Assembly: GCF_001644665.1 (NCBI RefSeq)
Contig: NZ_CP011393.1
Span: forward strand, 1,510,001 to 1,574,000
Reading direction: 5' to 3'
From: Fervidobacterium pennivorans
GTDB lineage: Bacteria; Thermotogota; Thermotogae; Thermotogales; Fervidobacteriaceae
Length of the DNA stretch: 64,000 nt
The notes under the pieces were generated by a model. It was not told the DNA's origin, made no database searches, and worked only from the letters and a program-made list of their open reading frames with translations. Both the position numbers and the translations under genes were made by a program. Below, piece after piece: positions 46,379 to 54,509 of the stretch; position 1 is the stretch's first letter; each line of letters opens with the position of its first letter.

Positions 46379-46753
46379 ATGAAACCAAGACCAGATGATT
46401 TTGCAGAAAGGTCTAAACATCTTCAAAATATGACCGATGAAGAACTCAACGCTTACTTTTGGCATCTTGTCGAGAAAGTTGTTGATCCGCTTGTTGAACT
46501 TGCCAGAACACACACAAGTCCATCTATTGAAAGGTCGGTCTTGTTGAGGATGGGATTCAACAGTTTGGAAGCGAAAAAGCTTGTAGACATGATTTTCGAA
46601 AGAGGACTCCTTGGAAAGGGCGCCGGTCACATCGTCTGGAGAATAGCAAAAGAACACAACATCGATTACATAGAAGCGGGAAGAAGAATGATAAATGGAG
46701 AATACTGGGACGATGTTGACAGGATATTCAAAGGGGTGAAGAAGAATGGATAG
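46379..46753 (+). CDS. oraS: D-ornithine 4,5-aminomutase, small subunit
   Basis: 124 residues, GGGAGGGA SD. The small partner of OraE: MTDEELNAYFWHLVEKVVDPL and SPSIERSVLLRMGFNSLEAK, ending GEYWDDVDRIFKGV. Overlaps oraE by 8 bp, as expected for a 1:1 complex. Confidence 0.9.
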   Translation: MKPRPDDFAERSKHLQNMTDEELNAYFWHLVEKVVDPLVELARTHTSPSIERSVLLRMGFNSLEAKKLVDMIFERGLLGKGAGHIVWRIAKEHNIDYIEAGRRMINGEYWDDVDRIFKGVKKNG

Positions 46754-48944
46754 ACTCGATCCAAAAGTTCCAATCGACGTTGAAGAAATATTAAAAGACC
46801 TTGATAAATACCGTCCAAGAAGAAGAGGTTGGACATGGAGGAAGAAACTTCCTGAAGGAACAAAAGTTGATAGATACGAATATTACCAAATAAGCGAACC
46901 TTTGAAGAATAGCATTCCATTGCCAGCTGCGCACTATTTCAACAACATCGACCCACAACCGGACGTCGTTATCACTAGTGAAATCGCCTCTGGAAGGTTT
47001 GAAGATGACATCAGAAGAATGCGTATGGCAGCTTGGCACGGTGCAGATCATATAATGGTTATTAGAACCCTCGGTCAATCACACTTTGACGGGCTTATCG
47101 AAGGAACACCAGAAGGGGTTGGTGGAATACCCATCACAAGAAAGCAGGTAAGAGCGACAAGAAAAGCTTTAGATTTGATAGAAGATGAAGTGGGAAGACC
47201 TATAAACTTCCATAGCTACGTCTCTGGTGTTGCAGGTCCTGAGATTGCGGTATTGTTTGCTGAAGAAGGGGTCAACGGTGCCCACCAAGACCCACAATAC
47301 AATATTCTCTACAGAGGTGTTAACCCTGTTAGGTCTTTTGTTGACGCAGCAGTTGCTAAGAAAATAATGGCATGGGCTAACATGTTGCAAATTGATGGTG
47401 CGCACAATGCAAACGCATCAGCAAAACTAGCATGGACCGTTATGCCTGAACTGCTTGTCCAACATGGTATCAACTGTATGTTCTCAGTAAAAGTTGGTAT
47501 GCCAAAGGAAAATATCGCACTATCAACTGTTCCTCCAGTGATTGCACCGCTACCAGAGATGAGAATAGATTTGCCATACGCCGTAGCGCTTAGAGAACTC
47601 TTTAAAGGTTTCAAATTCAGAGCACAGATGAACACAAGATACATCGAATCAGACTTGTTTGATGCAACGAGAGTACACGTTCTGAATGCCGTACTTTCAA
47701 GGTTAACAAGCGCAGACTTACAATCAACAATTACCCCGGACGAAGGAAGAAATGTGCCATGGCATATAAACTCTATCAGAGGAATCGAAACAGCAAAGCA
47801 TACTCTCCTTGCAATGGATGGTATAAAGAAATACGTAAAGATTGACCAAGAAGCAATTAGAGAAAAAGTCAGGGAACTGAAAATGAGAGCTATTCTAATG
47901 CTTGAAGAGATTCTTGAGATGGGTGGTTATTTTGAAGCACTCGAAGCTGGTATGTTCGTTGACAACGGGTACTATCCGGAAAGACTTGGTGATGGAATCG
48001 CACGAAAGAAAGACGGGGAAATTGCAGCTGGAACAGTTGTTCCAAGAGACCCAGATTATATGGCTCCGGTCTGTGAGCACTTTGGATACAATAACCTGCC
48101 TGAAGGTATAGAAAAACCATGCGACCTCATCGGCGGTTGCACATTCCATAAGCCAGAAAAGATACAATTCATTGATGAACTCGATGAAACAGACAACGTG
48201 AACCTCAGATTACAGCGTATAAAAGACATGAAAGCAAGAAACATTATCAAACCGGAAGTCGAATGGTACTCCGATGGATGGATTCAGATTGATATGACAT
48301 TCGCACTACCAGAAGAATATGCAGAGGCAGCAGCACTTGCAGTTTGTGAAAAGCTCGGACTTGAGGACCCAACAATTATTGCAAAAACCGTGCTCCATCC
48401 TGCTGAAGGCACGTATGTTGAAGTCAAAGCGAAAGTTCCTTTTGAAATCAAGATAGATGAACTCAAACTGCCGAAAAAACCAGAAACTCTCCCAGAAGAA
48501 GAGATATTCGAATATGTTGCCAAACGACCGATAAAAGTCGTTGCAGCGACTGTCGGAGAAGACGAACATTCAGTTGGATTGAGGGAAATCCTTGATATCA
48601 AACATGGCGGTATTGAAAAATACGGAATAAAATACGTATACCTTGGCACGAGTGTTCCACCTGAAAAACTTATCGATGCTGCAATTGAAACAGGTGCAGA
48701 TGCAATCCTTGCATCCATGATAATTACACACAACGATGTTCATATAAAGAACATGCGAAGACTCAACGAACTTGCGATAGAAAAAGGGATTAGAGAAAAA
48801 GTTCTAATCATTGTGGGCGGAACGCAGATAAACAACGACATGGCTGTAGAAAACGGTGTTGATGCTGGATTCGGGAGAGGTACAAAAGGTATCCATGTCG
48901 CTTCGTTTATCGTGAAAAAACTTAAAGAAAGGGAAGGAAACTAA
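46746..48944 (+). CDS. oraE: D-ornithine 4,5-aminomutase, large subunit (B12 and PLP)
   Basis: 732 residues. Adenosylcobalamin- and PLP-dependent migration of the omega amino group of D-ornithine to give 2,4-diaminopentanoate. TIM-barrel part about 1-560 (GADHIMVIRTLGQSHFDG, SGVAGPEIAVLFAEEGVNGAHQDPQYN in pieces, RYIESDLFD), a dimerisation-like segment about 500-590, and a C-terminal Rossmann B12 domain with DEHSVG (the DxHxxG cobalt-ligand motif) near 601, ASMIITHND and IIVGGTQINNDMAVENGVDAGFGRGTKG in pieces. Complete. Confidence 0.93.
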   Translation: MDRLDPKVPIDVEEILKDLDKYRPRRRGWTWRKKLPEGTKVDRYEYYQISEPLKNSIPLPAAHYFNNIDPQPDVVITSEIASGRFEDDIRRMRMAAWHGADHIMVIRTLGQSHFDGLIEGTPEGVGGIPITRKQVRATRKALDLIEDEVGRPINFHSYVSGVAGPEIAVLFAEEGVNGAHQDPQYNILYRGVNPVRSFVDAAVAKKIMAWANMLQIDGAHNANASAKLAWTVMPELLVQHGINCMFSVKVGMPKENIALSTVPPVIAPLPEMRIDLPYAVALRELFKGFKFRAQMNTRYIESDLFDATRVHVLNAVLSRLTSADLQSTITPDEGRNVPWHINSIRGIETAKHTLLAMDGIKKYVKIDQEAIREKVRELKMRAILMLEEILEMGGYFEALEAGMFVDNGYYPERLGDGIARKKDGEIAAGTVVPRDPDYMAPVCEHFGYNNLPEGIEKPCDLIGGCTFHKPEKIQFIDELDETDNVNLRLQRIKDMKARNIIKPEVEWYSDGWIQIDMTFALPEEYAEAAALAVCEKLGLEDPTIIAKTVLHPAEGTYVEVKAKVPFEIKIDELKLPKKPETLPEEEIFEYVAKRPIKVVAATVGEDEHSVGLREILDIKHGGIEKYGIKYVYLGTSVPPEKLIDAAIETGADAILASMIITHNDVHIKNMRRLNELAIEKGIREKVLIIVGGTQINNDMAVENGVDAGFGRGTKGIHVASFIVKKLKEREGN

Positions 48945-48984
48945 AAATTAATGGGAACTCAAATCTATTCCAGGGGGGATTGGG

Positions 48985-50559
48985 ATGTACGAGGTAACAG
49001 ATTGGACGATTATACCACCTTTCAAAAACGAACCATATGTTGATTTTTCCGTTCCTGAGAATGAGCAAAAGATGAAAGAGGCTCTTGAAAAAGTCTACAA
49101 AGAGTTTGGTAAAGAATACGACATAGTCATCGGAGGTAAGCCGTATAAAACAGAGAAAAAGATTAAGTCAATTAACCCAAGCAAACCAGATGAAATTGTT
49201 GGTATTGTAAGCAGTGCAAATGAAGAACTTGCAGAAAAAGCACTAGAAGCAGCATGGGAAGCCTACAAAACATGGAGCAGAACACCTGCGCATGTAAGGG
49301 CAGAGTATCTACTCAAAGCTGCAAAAAGAATTAGAGAACGAAAGTTAGAATTCGATGCAATAATGGTATACGAGGTTGGTAAAAACTGGATAGAAGCGGA
49401 TGCCGACACATCAGAAGCAATCGACTTTTTAGAATTCTACGCACGCGAGATGTTACGTTATGCATCGGAACAACCACTTGTCAGAATTCCGGGTGAATAC
49501 AACGAACTAAGATACATACCACTTGGTGTTGGTATCATCATTCCACCTTGGAATTTCCCACTTGCAATACTTGTTGGGATGACAAGCGCAGCGATAGTCA
49601 CAGGAAACACGGTTGTTTTAAAACCAGCAAGTGACAGCCCAGTTGTTGCGGCAAAATTCTTTGAAGTGCTCCAAGAGATAGGGCTACCAGACGGGGTTGT
49701 TAACTTCTTACCTGGCAGTGGTGCACTGGCTGGGGAGTTCTTGGTAAAACATCCGAAGACAAGATTCATTAGTTTCACTGGTTCAAAAGATGTTGGACTT
49801 CGCATCCATGAACTTGCAGCGAAACCACAACCTGGTCAGATTTGGATTAAACGAACGGTACTTGAAATGGGTGGAAAAGATGCCGTGATTGTTGACGAAA
49901 CAGCAGATTTAGATGCAGCGGCAGAAGGAATCGTTGTCAGTGCATTCGGATTCCAAGGTCAAAAATGCAGCGCAGGTAGCAGAGCGATAATTGTTAAGGA
50001 GGTATACGACAAGGTAATTGAAAAGGTCTTAGAAAGGACATCTAAAATAACGATAGGAGATGTTAGATACAAAGAAAATTGGCTTGGTCCTGTTATAAAC
50101 AAGAGTTCAATGGAGAAGATAATGGCTTACATCGAGGTTGGCAAGAAAGAAGGACAACTGATTTATGGTGGAAATGCAAGAGAAGACCTTGGTGGTTACT
50201 TCATCGAGCCAACAATATTCAAAGATGTTGCCTGGGATGCAAGGATTGCTCAAGAAGAAATCTTTGGGCCTGTGCTTGCGATAATCAAAGCGGAAGATTT
50301 CGACGACGCATTAAGGATCGCTAATTCGACAGAATACGGACTTACCGGTTCACTCTATTCAAGAGATAGAAAACGCATCGAAAGGGCAAAAGAGGAATTC
50401 CACGTTGGTAACTTGTACTTCAACCGAAAATGCACAGGAGCACTCGTTGGTGTCCATCCATTTGGCGGATTCAACATGTCCGGAACGGACAGTAAAGCGG
50501 GCGGAAGGGACTACCTTGGACTGTTCTTACAAGCAAAGGCGATAAGTGAAAAGATATAG
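48985..50559 (+). CDS. pruA: L-glutamate gamma-semialdehyde (1-pyrroline-5-carboxylate) dehydrogenase
   Basis: 524 residues, aldehyde dehydrogenase superfamily, RocA/PruA type. Motifs: PPWNFPLAILVGM, FTGSKDVGLRI, LEMGGKDAVIVD (catalytic Glu), GFQGQKCSAGSRA (catalytic Cys), EEIFGPVLA and GGFNMSGTDSKAGGRDYL, the last typical of P5C dehydrogenases. Oxidises the semialdehyde made from ornithine or proline to glutamate. It follows oraE by 40 bp with its own GGGGGG SD, so the operon offers an oxidative branch beside the Ora/Ort route. Confidence 0.9.
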   Translation: MYEVTDWTIIPPFKNEPYVDFSVPENEQKMKEALEKVYKEFGKEYDIVIGGKPYKTEKKIKSINPSKPDEIVGIVSSANEELAEKALEAAWEAYKTWSRTPAHVRAEYLLKAAKRIRERKLEFDAIMVYEVGKNWIEADADTSEAIDFLEFYAREMLRYASEQPLVRIPGEYNELRYIPLGVGIIIPPWNFPLAILVGMTSAAIVTGNTVVLKPASDSPVVAAKFFEVLQEIGLPDGVVNFLPGSGALAGEFLVKHPKTRFISFTGSKDVGLRIHELAAKPQPGQIWIKRTVLEMGGKDAVIVDETADLDAAAEGIVVSAFGFQGQKCSAGSRAIIVKEVYDKVIEKVLERTSKITIGDVRYKENWLGPVINKSSMEKIMAYIEVGKKEGQLIYGGNAREDLGGYFIEPTIFKDVAWDARIAQEEIFGPVLAIIKAEDFDDALRIANSTEYGLTGSLYSRDRKRIERAKEEFHVGNLYFNRKCTGALVGVHPFGGFNMSGTDSKAGGRDYLGLFLQAKAISEKI

Positions 50560-50587
50560 CGCATTAACAAGAAATTGAACGTTTAAA

Positions 50588-50624
50588 GCTCGGCTGTTTC
50601 TTAAACACCAGCCGAACTTTTTTA
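50588..50624 (+). terminator. Intrinsic terminator after the ornithine operon
   Basis: TCGGCTG/CAGCCGA stem with a 12-nt loop followed by seven T's. Confidence 0.75.
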
Positions 50625-50792
50625 TAACTTTCTTTTGGAACTTTCCAAGATTTCGCTTACAAAATAAGATTTTTGTTAAAATAACAAAAAAGTGCGTTTC
50701 AAATTGCTTAGCGCACAACGTGTTGTGAGAAGGTTAAACAGTGGAATTACGACCAACGCTATTGTGAACGGAAAGGAAGTGGGCTGGTTGTA

Positions 50793-50963
50793 CTGAATAA
50801 GAAAGAGCTTTACAAAGCCAGTATAACAGCTGATGCTAATTTATCAGAATGGACGATACACGATTTATTCAGTATCGATAAGAAATGTCGTTTCCTACTG
50901 AAATTAAACACATTATCATTATCATTATCATTTAAGAAATGGAAGAAATATACCAAAAATTAA
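50793..50963 (+). pseudogene. Gene remnant with its own terminator
   Basis: An open frame of 56 codons (also open some 30 codons upstream) with no ATG, GTG or TTG start, reading ELYKASITADANLSEWTIHDLF and ending KYTKN. ADANLSEW recalls the DGNLSEW start of carbohydrate-binding DOMON/CBM9-like modules. It contains four tandem ATTATC units (about 50913-50937) that read as SLSLS. Because a clean terminator follows the stop, I take it as the 3' remnant of a lost gene; weak support. Confidence 0.3.
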
Positions 50964-50964
50964 A

Positions 50965-51002
50965 AAAAAACTGGTAAGTAGCAACCCTTTACCGGTTTTT
51001 TT
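50965..51002 (+). terminator. Intrinsic terminator after the remnant frame
   Basis: AACTGGTAA/TTACCGGTT stem (one G-T pair) followed by seven T's. Confidence 0.7.
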
Positions 51003-51034
51003 AGATTTTCTGGACTAATATAGGAAAATTGAGC

Positions 51035-51063
51035 TTAAAAATATCTTAACATTACGATATAAT
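51035..51063 (+). promoter_or_regulatory. Probable native promoter of the OB/nuclease operon, cut off by the IS
   Basis: TTAAAA, 17-bp spacer, TATAAT. It points toward 52212, but the complete IS now lies between it and that gene. Confidence 0.45.
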
Positions 51064-51138
51064 AATAAGCTACGGTGAAATACCTCATTCCTCACGTTAA
51101 CCACAAATTAAAGAAATAATGTAGACTTTTTCTAATTC

Positions 51139-52187
51139 GATAGTGTTAACTTGTAGTGATGAAAGAATGCAGTTGTGAAAGAATGAGATTACCATTGTGC
51201 ATTTTCCAAAGATTCTTCACTACACAAAATCCTTGAATATATTTCGCTAAATTCTTCGTATTCTTCAGCCCTCGCTTGAGTCGGAAAAAGTCTTTCAGTA
51301 ATGAAAACTTAGATTCACACATGTTTTTACCGAGCGGTACTACTACGTGATTGATATTTCTAAACAACAGCTTTACTGCACTTTCATATGCACCAAGTCC
51401 ATCAGTAATAAGTTCAATGTTTTTAGGTTTTGAATTACCAAAGAACTTCTCGAGCAACACTTTGACTTGTCCCATATCACGATACTTTGAGACATGCCAA
51501 CAAAGAATTAAGTTAGTTTCGTGATCAACTAATAGCCAAACATAGTACTTTTGTTCTTTGAACACAAGAACAGTTTCATCAGCATGAACTGAGAAAACAT
51601 TTTCGATGGTAAATGTTGGAAAAAGTACAGAGAATAAAGTACACAATTTAATAACCCATTTGTATATGGTGACATGAGATACTTTGATATTAAGAGAATG
51701 AGCAAGAGAGCGATAAGACATATTGTGTTTCATATACAAAACGAAAGCTTTTAAGATGAAGTAGATAGGAAAACGGAAATATTTAAATTTCTCAGGAATA
51801 AAAGTGACTGGTTCGGGGAGGTTAAAAGGTACTCTATCTTTGGTATGACGGGTTCTACAACGGAAGACAACGAAAGAGCGACGGACTTTGTAAATTTGCA
51901 TAGATTTACCACAAGAAGTGCATTTGGGATAAGGGAAAGAGAAGTTTTTGCGTTTGTGAGAATGGGAAAGTTTGAAAGAATGATGGCAGAGTTTGCAAAG
52001 GAATTGTTGGTTACCGTATTTGTCATGACCGTTTTTGTACAAGCTGGTAGAACCGCATTTAGGACAAGAGAGCGTTGAGTTGTTCATACCGGGATACCTC
52101 CTTTTTCAAGAGATGGTTGGGGGGTGTCCCCTCTTTAAAGGATAATGCGGTTTTTGGAAAGTTTCAATACTTTTAGTTAACATTATC
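51139..52187 (-). mobile_element. Complete IS, IS6-like DDE transposase with zinc ribbons (copy B)
   Basis: 1049 bp. Left end GATAGTGTTAACT, right end AGTTAACATTATC: 13-bp inverted repeat with one mismatch. One transposase gene on the minus strand. The flanking octamers (TCTAATTC and TTTGAAAT) do not match, so unlike its three short relatives this copy has lost or never had a target duplication. Confidence 0.9.
51146..52087 (-). CDS. IS6-like DDE transposase
   Basis: 313 residues, AAAGGAGG SD. N-terminal zinc ribbon CPKC...CKLC (about 8-37), a second CTSC...C motif near 56-78, helix-turn-helix MSYRSLAHSLNIKVSHVTIYKWV, and a DDE catalytic core: SVHADET (D), LITDGLGAY (D) and CESKFSLLKDFFRLKRG (E). 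The core resembles IS6/IS240 transposases; the double zinc ribbon is more like InsA of IS1 or archaeal relatives. Intact, so it is the likely source of mobility for copies A, C and D. Confidence 0.85.
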   Translation of the reverse strand: MNNSTLSCPKCGSTSLYKNGHDKYGNQQFLCKLCHHSFKLSHSHKRKNFSFPYPKCTSCGKSMQIYKVRRSFVVFRCRTRHTKDRVPFNLPEPVTFIPEKFKYFRFPIYFILKAFVLYMKHNMSYRSLAHSLNIKVSHVTIYKWVIKLCTLFSVLFPTFTIENVFSVHADETVLVFKEQKYYVWLLVDHETNLILCWHVSKYRDMGQVKVLLEKFFGNSKPKNIELITDGLGAYESAVKLLFRNINHVVVPLGKNMCESKFSLLKDFFRLKRGLKNTKNLAKYIQGFCVVKNLWKMHNGNLILSQLHSFITTS

Positions 52188-52211
52188 TTTGAAATTTCGG
52201 AGGTGGTATAG

Positions 52212-54488
52212 GTGAAGAGGGTTTATATTGCATTTATTGTTATTTTGACATTGGTTTTGATTTTTGTCGTAACAAGCTGTGTTCCACAACATCCATCGCT
52301 TGTGTCAGTTAGAAGCATCTATGATGCAAAGCTGAAGATTTTAAACTCAGCAGGTCCGGTATCGCTTGATAAAGTTGAAGGAACGATTATTTACGTCTCA
52401 GGAAGTGATGCAATTATTCACGATGGACAAACCGGTATCTATGTTTACAAAGCGGGATTTTACTCTTCGGATGTTGGAAAGAAGATCACGTTGAATAACG
52501 TCATAGGCACGACATACAGAGATTCTGTGCAAATAGATTTCAGTAAAGGTGGTTCTAAAAGCTTTGCAACAGAAACGTTTACGGTTGAACCTACCGACTT
52601 GACAATCGATATTGCAAATAATGTAAGCGTTCCTACACGGGCTCTTTGGGATTTCCAATACGTTAAAGTATACGGTATTCTCAACGGCGGGAAGATGACA
52701 TTCACCTATGAATACGATAAGACAAACAAAAGAAAAGCAACTATCAATGTGGTATCCTTAAGCTCGAGCTTCTCTCTTCCTTACACCTACGACACGGAAG
52801 CTACTTTGACAGGTTACCTACAATTTTCAAATGGTGCGTGGAGTTTAAAAGTTCTAAGTGCTGAAATCGGAGATAGCTATCCTGGAGTTGGCGTTTTTGT
52901 TGATGAAGTTGTCGATGGAAAAACGTTCAAAGTGAATGGACAAACTTACGAACTTATAGGAATAGACGATAGTGTAGATTCTTCAACGGCAAAGGCGAGG
53001 CTTGAAGAATTTATAAACTCCCAACCGGAAGGAATTGCCCAGGTTCTTGTTAAAGGTGAAAAAGATGGAAAAAGATATGCTTTCTTGTTCAGCAAGGATG
53101 GTAAGACTTTGTATCAAGAACAGGCGCTGAAAGATGGTGTGATTGTTCCAAACCTTGCTGAAGAATGGGAGGATATAACGATATATGAAACGCTAAAGAA
53201 TGCCTACAAATCTGCATATTCTTCTAAAAAAGGTGTTTATTCAACATTCTCTGGAGCTTCTGTTATTACAGTTGAAAGTTCAAACACATATGTTGAAGGC
53301 AATTATGCTATCTTTTCTGGAACAGTGTCAGATGTAACTAAAGATGAAGCAGGAAACATTAACATTAACGTCAGCAACTGGCTCAAGATAACAATCTCAG
53401 CTGGCAATTTCAAATATCTGTTCAGTTCTACGTTTGAACAGTTCAAACAGTCACTTGAGGGTAAGGGTATTAACTTCTACGGTAAAGCCAAAAGAAACGA
53501 AGGAATACTTGAAATGCCTCTGTATGCAGAATGGGAAATGTTCTCGTTCGAATCAGGTTCAGGAACACCAGATGATCCATATATAATCACGAAACCTGAA
53601 CACTTAATTAGTGTAAGAGCGTTTGCAAGTGCTAATAAGTATTTCAAACTCGGAGCAGACATAGACCTTGCAGGGGTTGATTGGACTCCGATAGGAACAT
53701 ATAGCTCGAATCTTTCAGCAAGTGCGTTTGTCGGAACGTTCGATGGTAATGGGCATAAAATAATGAATATATCTTTCAATGACACAACAAAGAGCAATGC
53801 TGGTCTGTTTGGTTACTTGTACAACGCAACAGTAACAAACCTAATAATTGAAAATGCAAACATTACGGCAAGTAGCCGTGCAGGAGCGTTAGCAGGTGCT
53901 TCTCAGCTTTCCAAAGTTTACAGGGTCAAAGTTGTTAACAGTTCTGTCAGGGTAACATACAGCGGTTCTGGCTATGGTGGAGGTCTTATTGGAGAAGCCA
54001 CAGACGGAACAGAAATCGAAGAATGTACAGTTAGAAATACGATAGTTTCGGGAGTTAAATATGCGATTGGAGGATTACTTGGTAGGTTAAAGGTGAATTC
54101 AGGTAAGCCTGCGGTAGTTGTGAGAAATTGCTATGTTGAAGGAGGACAAGTGAGTAGCGATTACTCAAGTTCAACAAGTTCAGCAGGTTTCATATGTAAT
54201 TTCAGCGCAGCTTCTGGAAGCGCGGTGATAGAAAACAACTACGTGGCTGCTTCGATAATAAATGGTAAGGCTTTCATAGCATACAAAGAAAGTGGGAGTG
54301 CGGATCCAGTTGTGACAAGTTCATATTACGATACACAAGTAGTTGGTTTAGGAGTTAGTGATTCATATGCAACAGGTAAAACTACAGCTGAGATGAAACA
54401 ACAAGCTACATTTGCTGGTTGGGACTTTACGAACGTTTGGACAATCAATGAAGGTAATGACTATCCAAGGTTGAAATGGGAAAATTAG
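52212..54488 (+). CDS. Lipoprotein with OB fold, degenerate thermonuclease domain and GLUG repeats
   Basis: 758 residues, GTG start 5 nt after GGAGGTGG. Lipoprotein signal with lipobox VTSC (Cys 23). About 50-230: two OB-fold-like stretches (VEGTIIYVSGSDAIIHDGQTG; YVKVYGIL). About 228-355: a thermonuclease-like domain, VDGKTFKVNGQTYELIGIDDS, in which DGDT is DGKT and the catalytic Arg is Glu, so it should be inactive. About 450-750: repeats with GLFGYL, GALAGA, GGLIGEA, GGLLGRL, the GLUG pattern of surface proteins. First gene of a four-gene exported operon. Confidence 0.75.
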   Translation: MKRVYIAFIVILTLVLIFVVTSCVPQHPSLVSVRSIYDAKLKILNSAGPVSLDKVEGTIIYVSGSDAIIHDGQTGIYVYKAGFYSSDVGKKITLNNVIGTTYRDSVQIDFSKGGSKSFATETFTVEPTDLTIDIANNVSVPTRALWDFQYVKVYGILNGGKMTFTYEYDKTNKRKATINVVSLSSSFSLPYTYDTEATLTGYLQFSNGAWSLKVLSAEIGDSYPGVGVFVDEVVDGKTFKVNGQTYELIGIDDSVDSSTAKARLEEFINSQPEGIAQVLVKGEKDGKRYAFLFSKDGKTLYQEQALKDGVIVPNLAEEWEDITIYETLKNAYKSAYSSKKGVYSTFSGASVITVESSNTYVEGNYAIFSGTVSDVTKDEAGNININVSNWLKITISAGNFKYLFSSTFEQFKQSLEGKGINFYGKAKRNEGILEMPLYAEWEMFSFESGSGTPDDPYIITKPEHLISVRAFASANKYFKLGADIDLAGVDWTPIGTYSSNLSASAFVGTFDGNGHKIMNISFNDTTKSNAGLFGYLYNATVTNLIIENANITASSRAGALAGASQLSKVYRVKVVNSSVRVTYSGSGYGGGLIGEATDGTEIEECTVRNTIVSGVKYAIGGLLGRLKVNSGKPAVVVRNCYVEGGQVSSDYSSSTSSAGFICNFSAASGSAVIENNYVAASIINGKAFIAYKESGSADPVVTSSYYDTQVVGLGVSDSYATGKTTAEMKQQATFAGWDFTNVWTINEGNDYPRLKWEN

Positions 54489-54509
54489 TCTTTTGGGGAG
54501 GGAGCTAAG

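Noticed and set aside
51131-52195. Target duplication around the full IS copy B
   Set aside because: Flanking octamers TCTAATTC and TTTGAAAT do not match, even allowing shifts of one or two bases.
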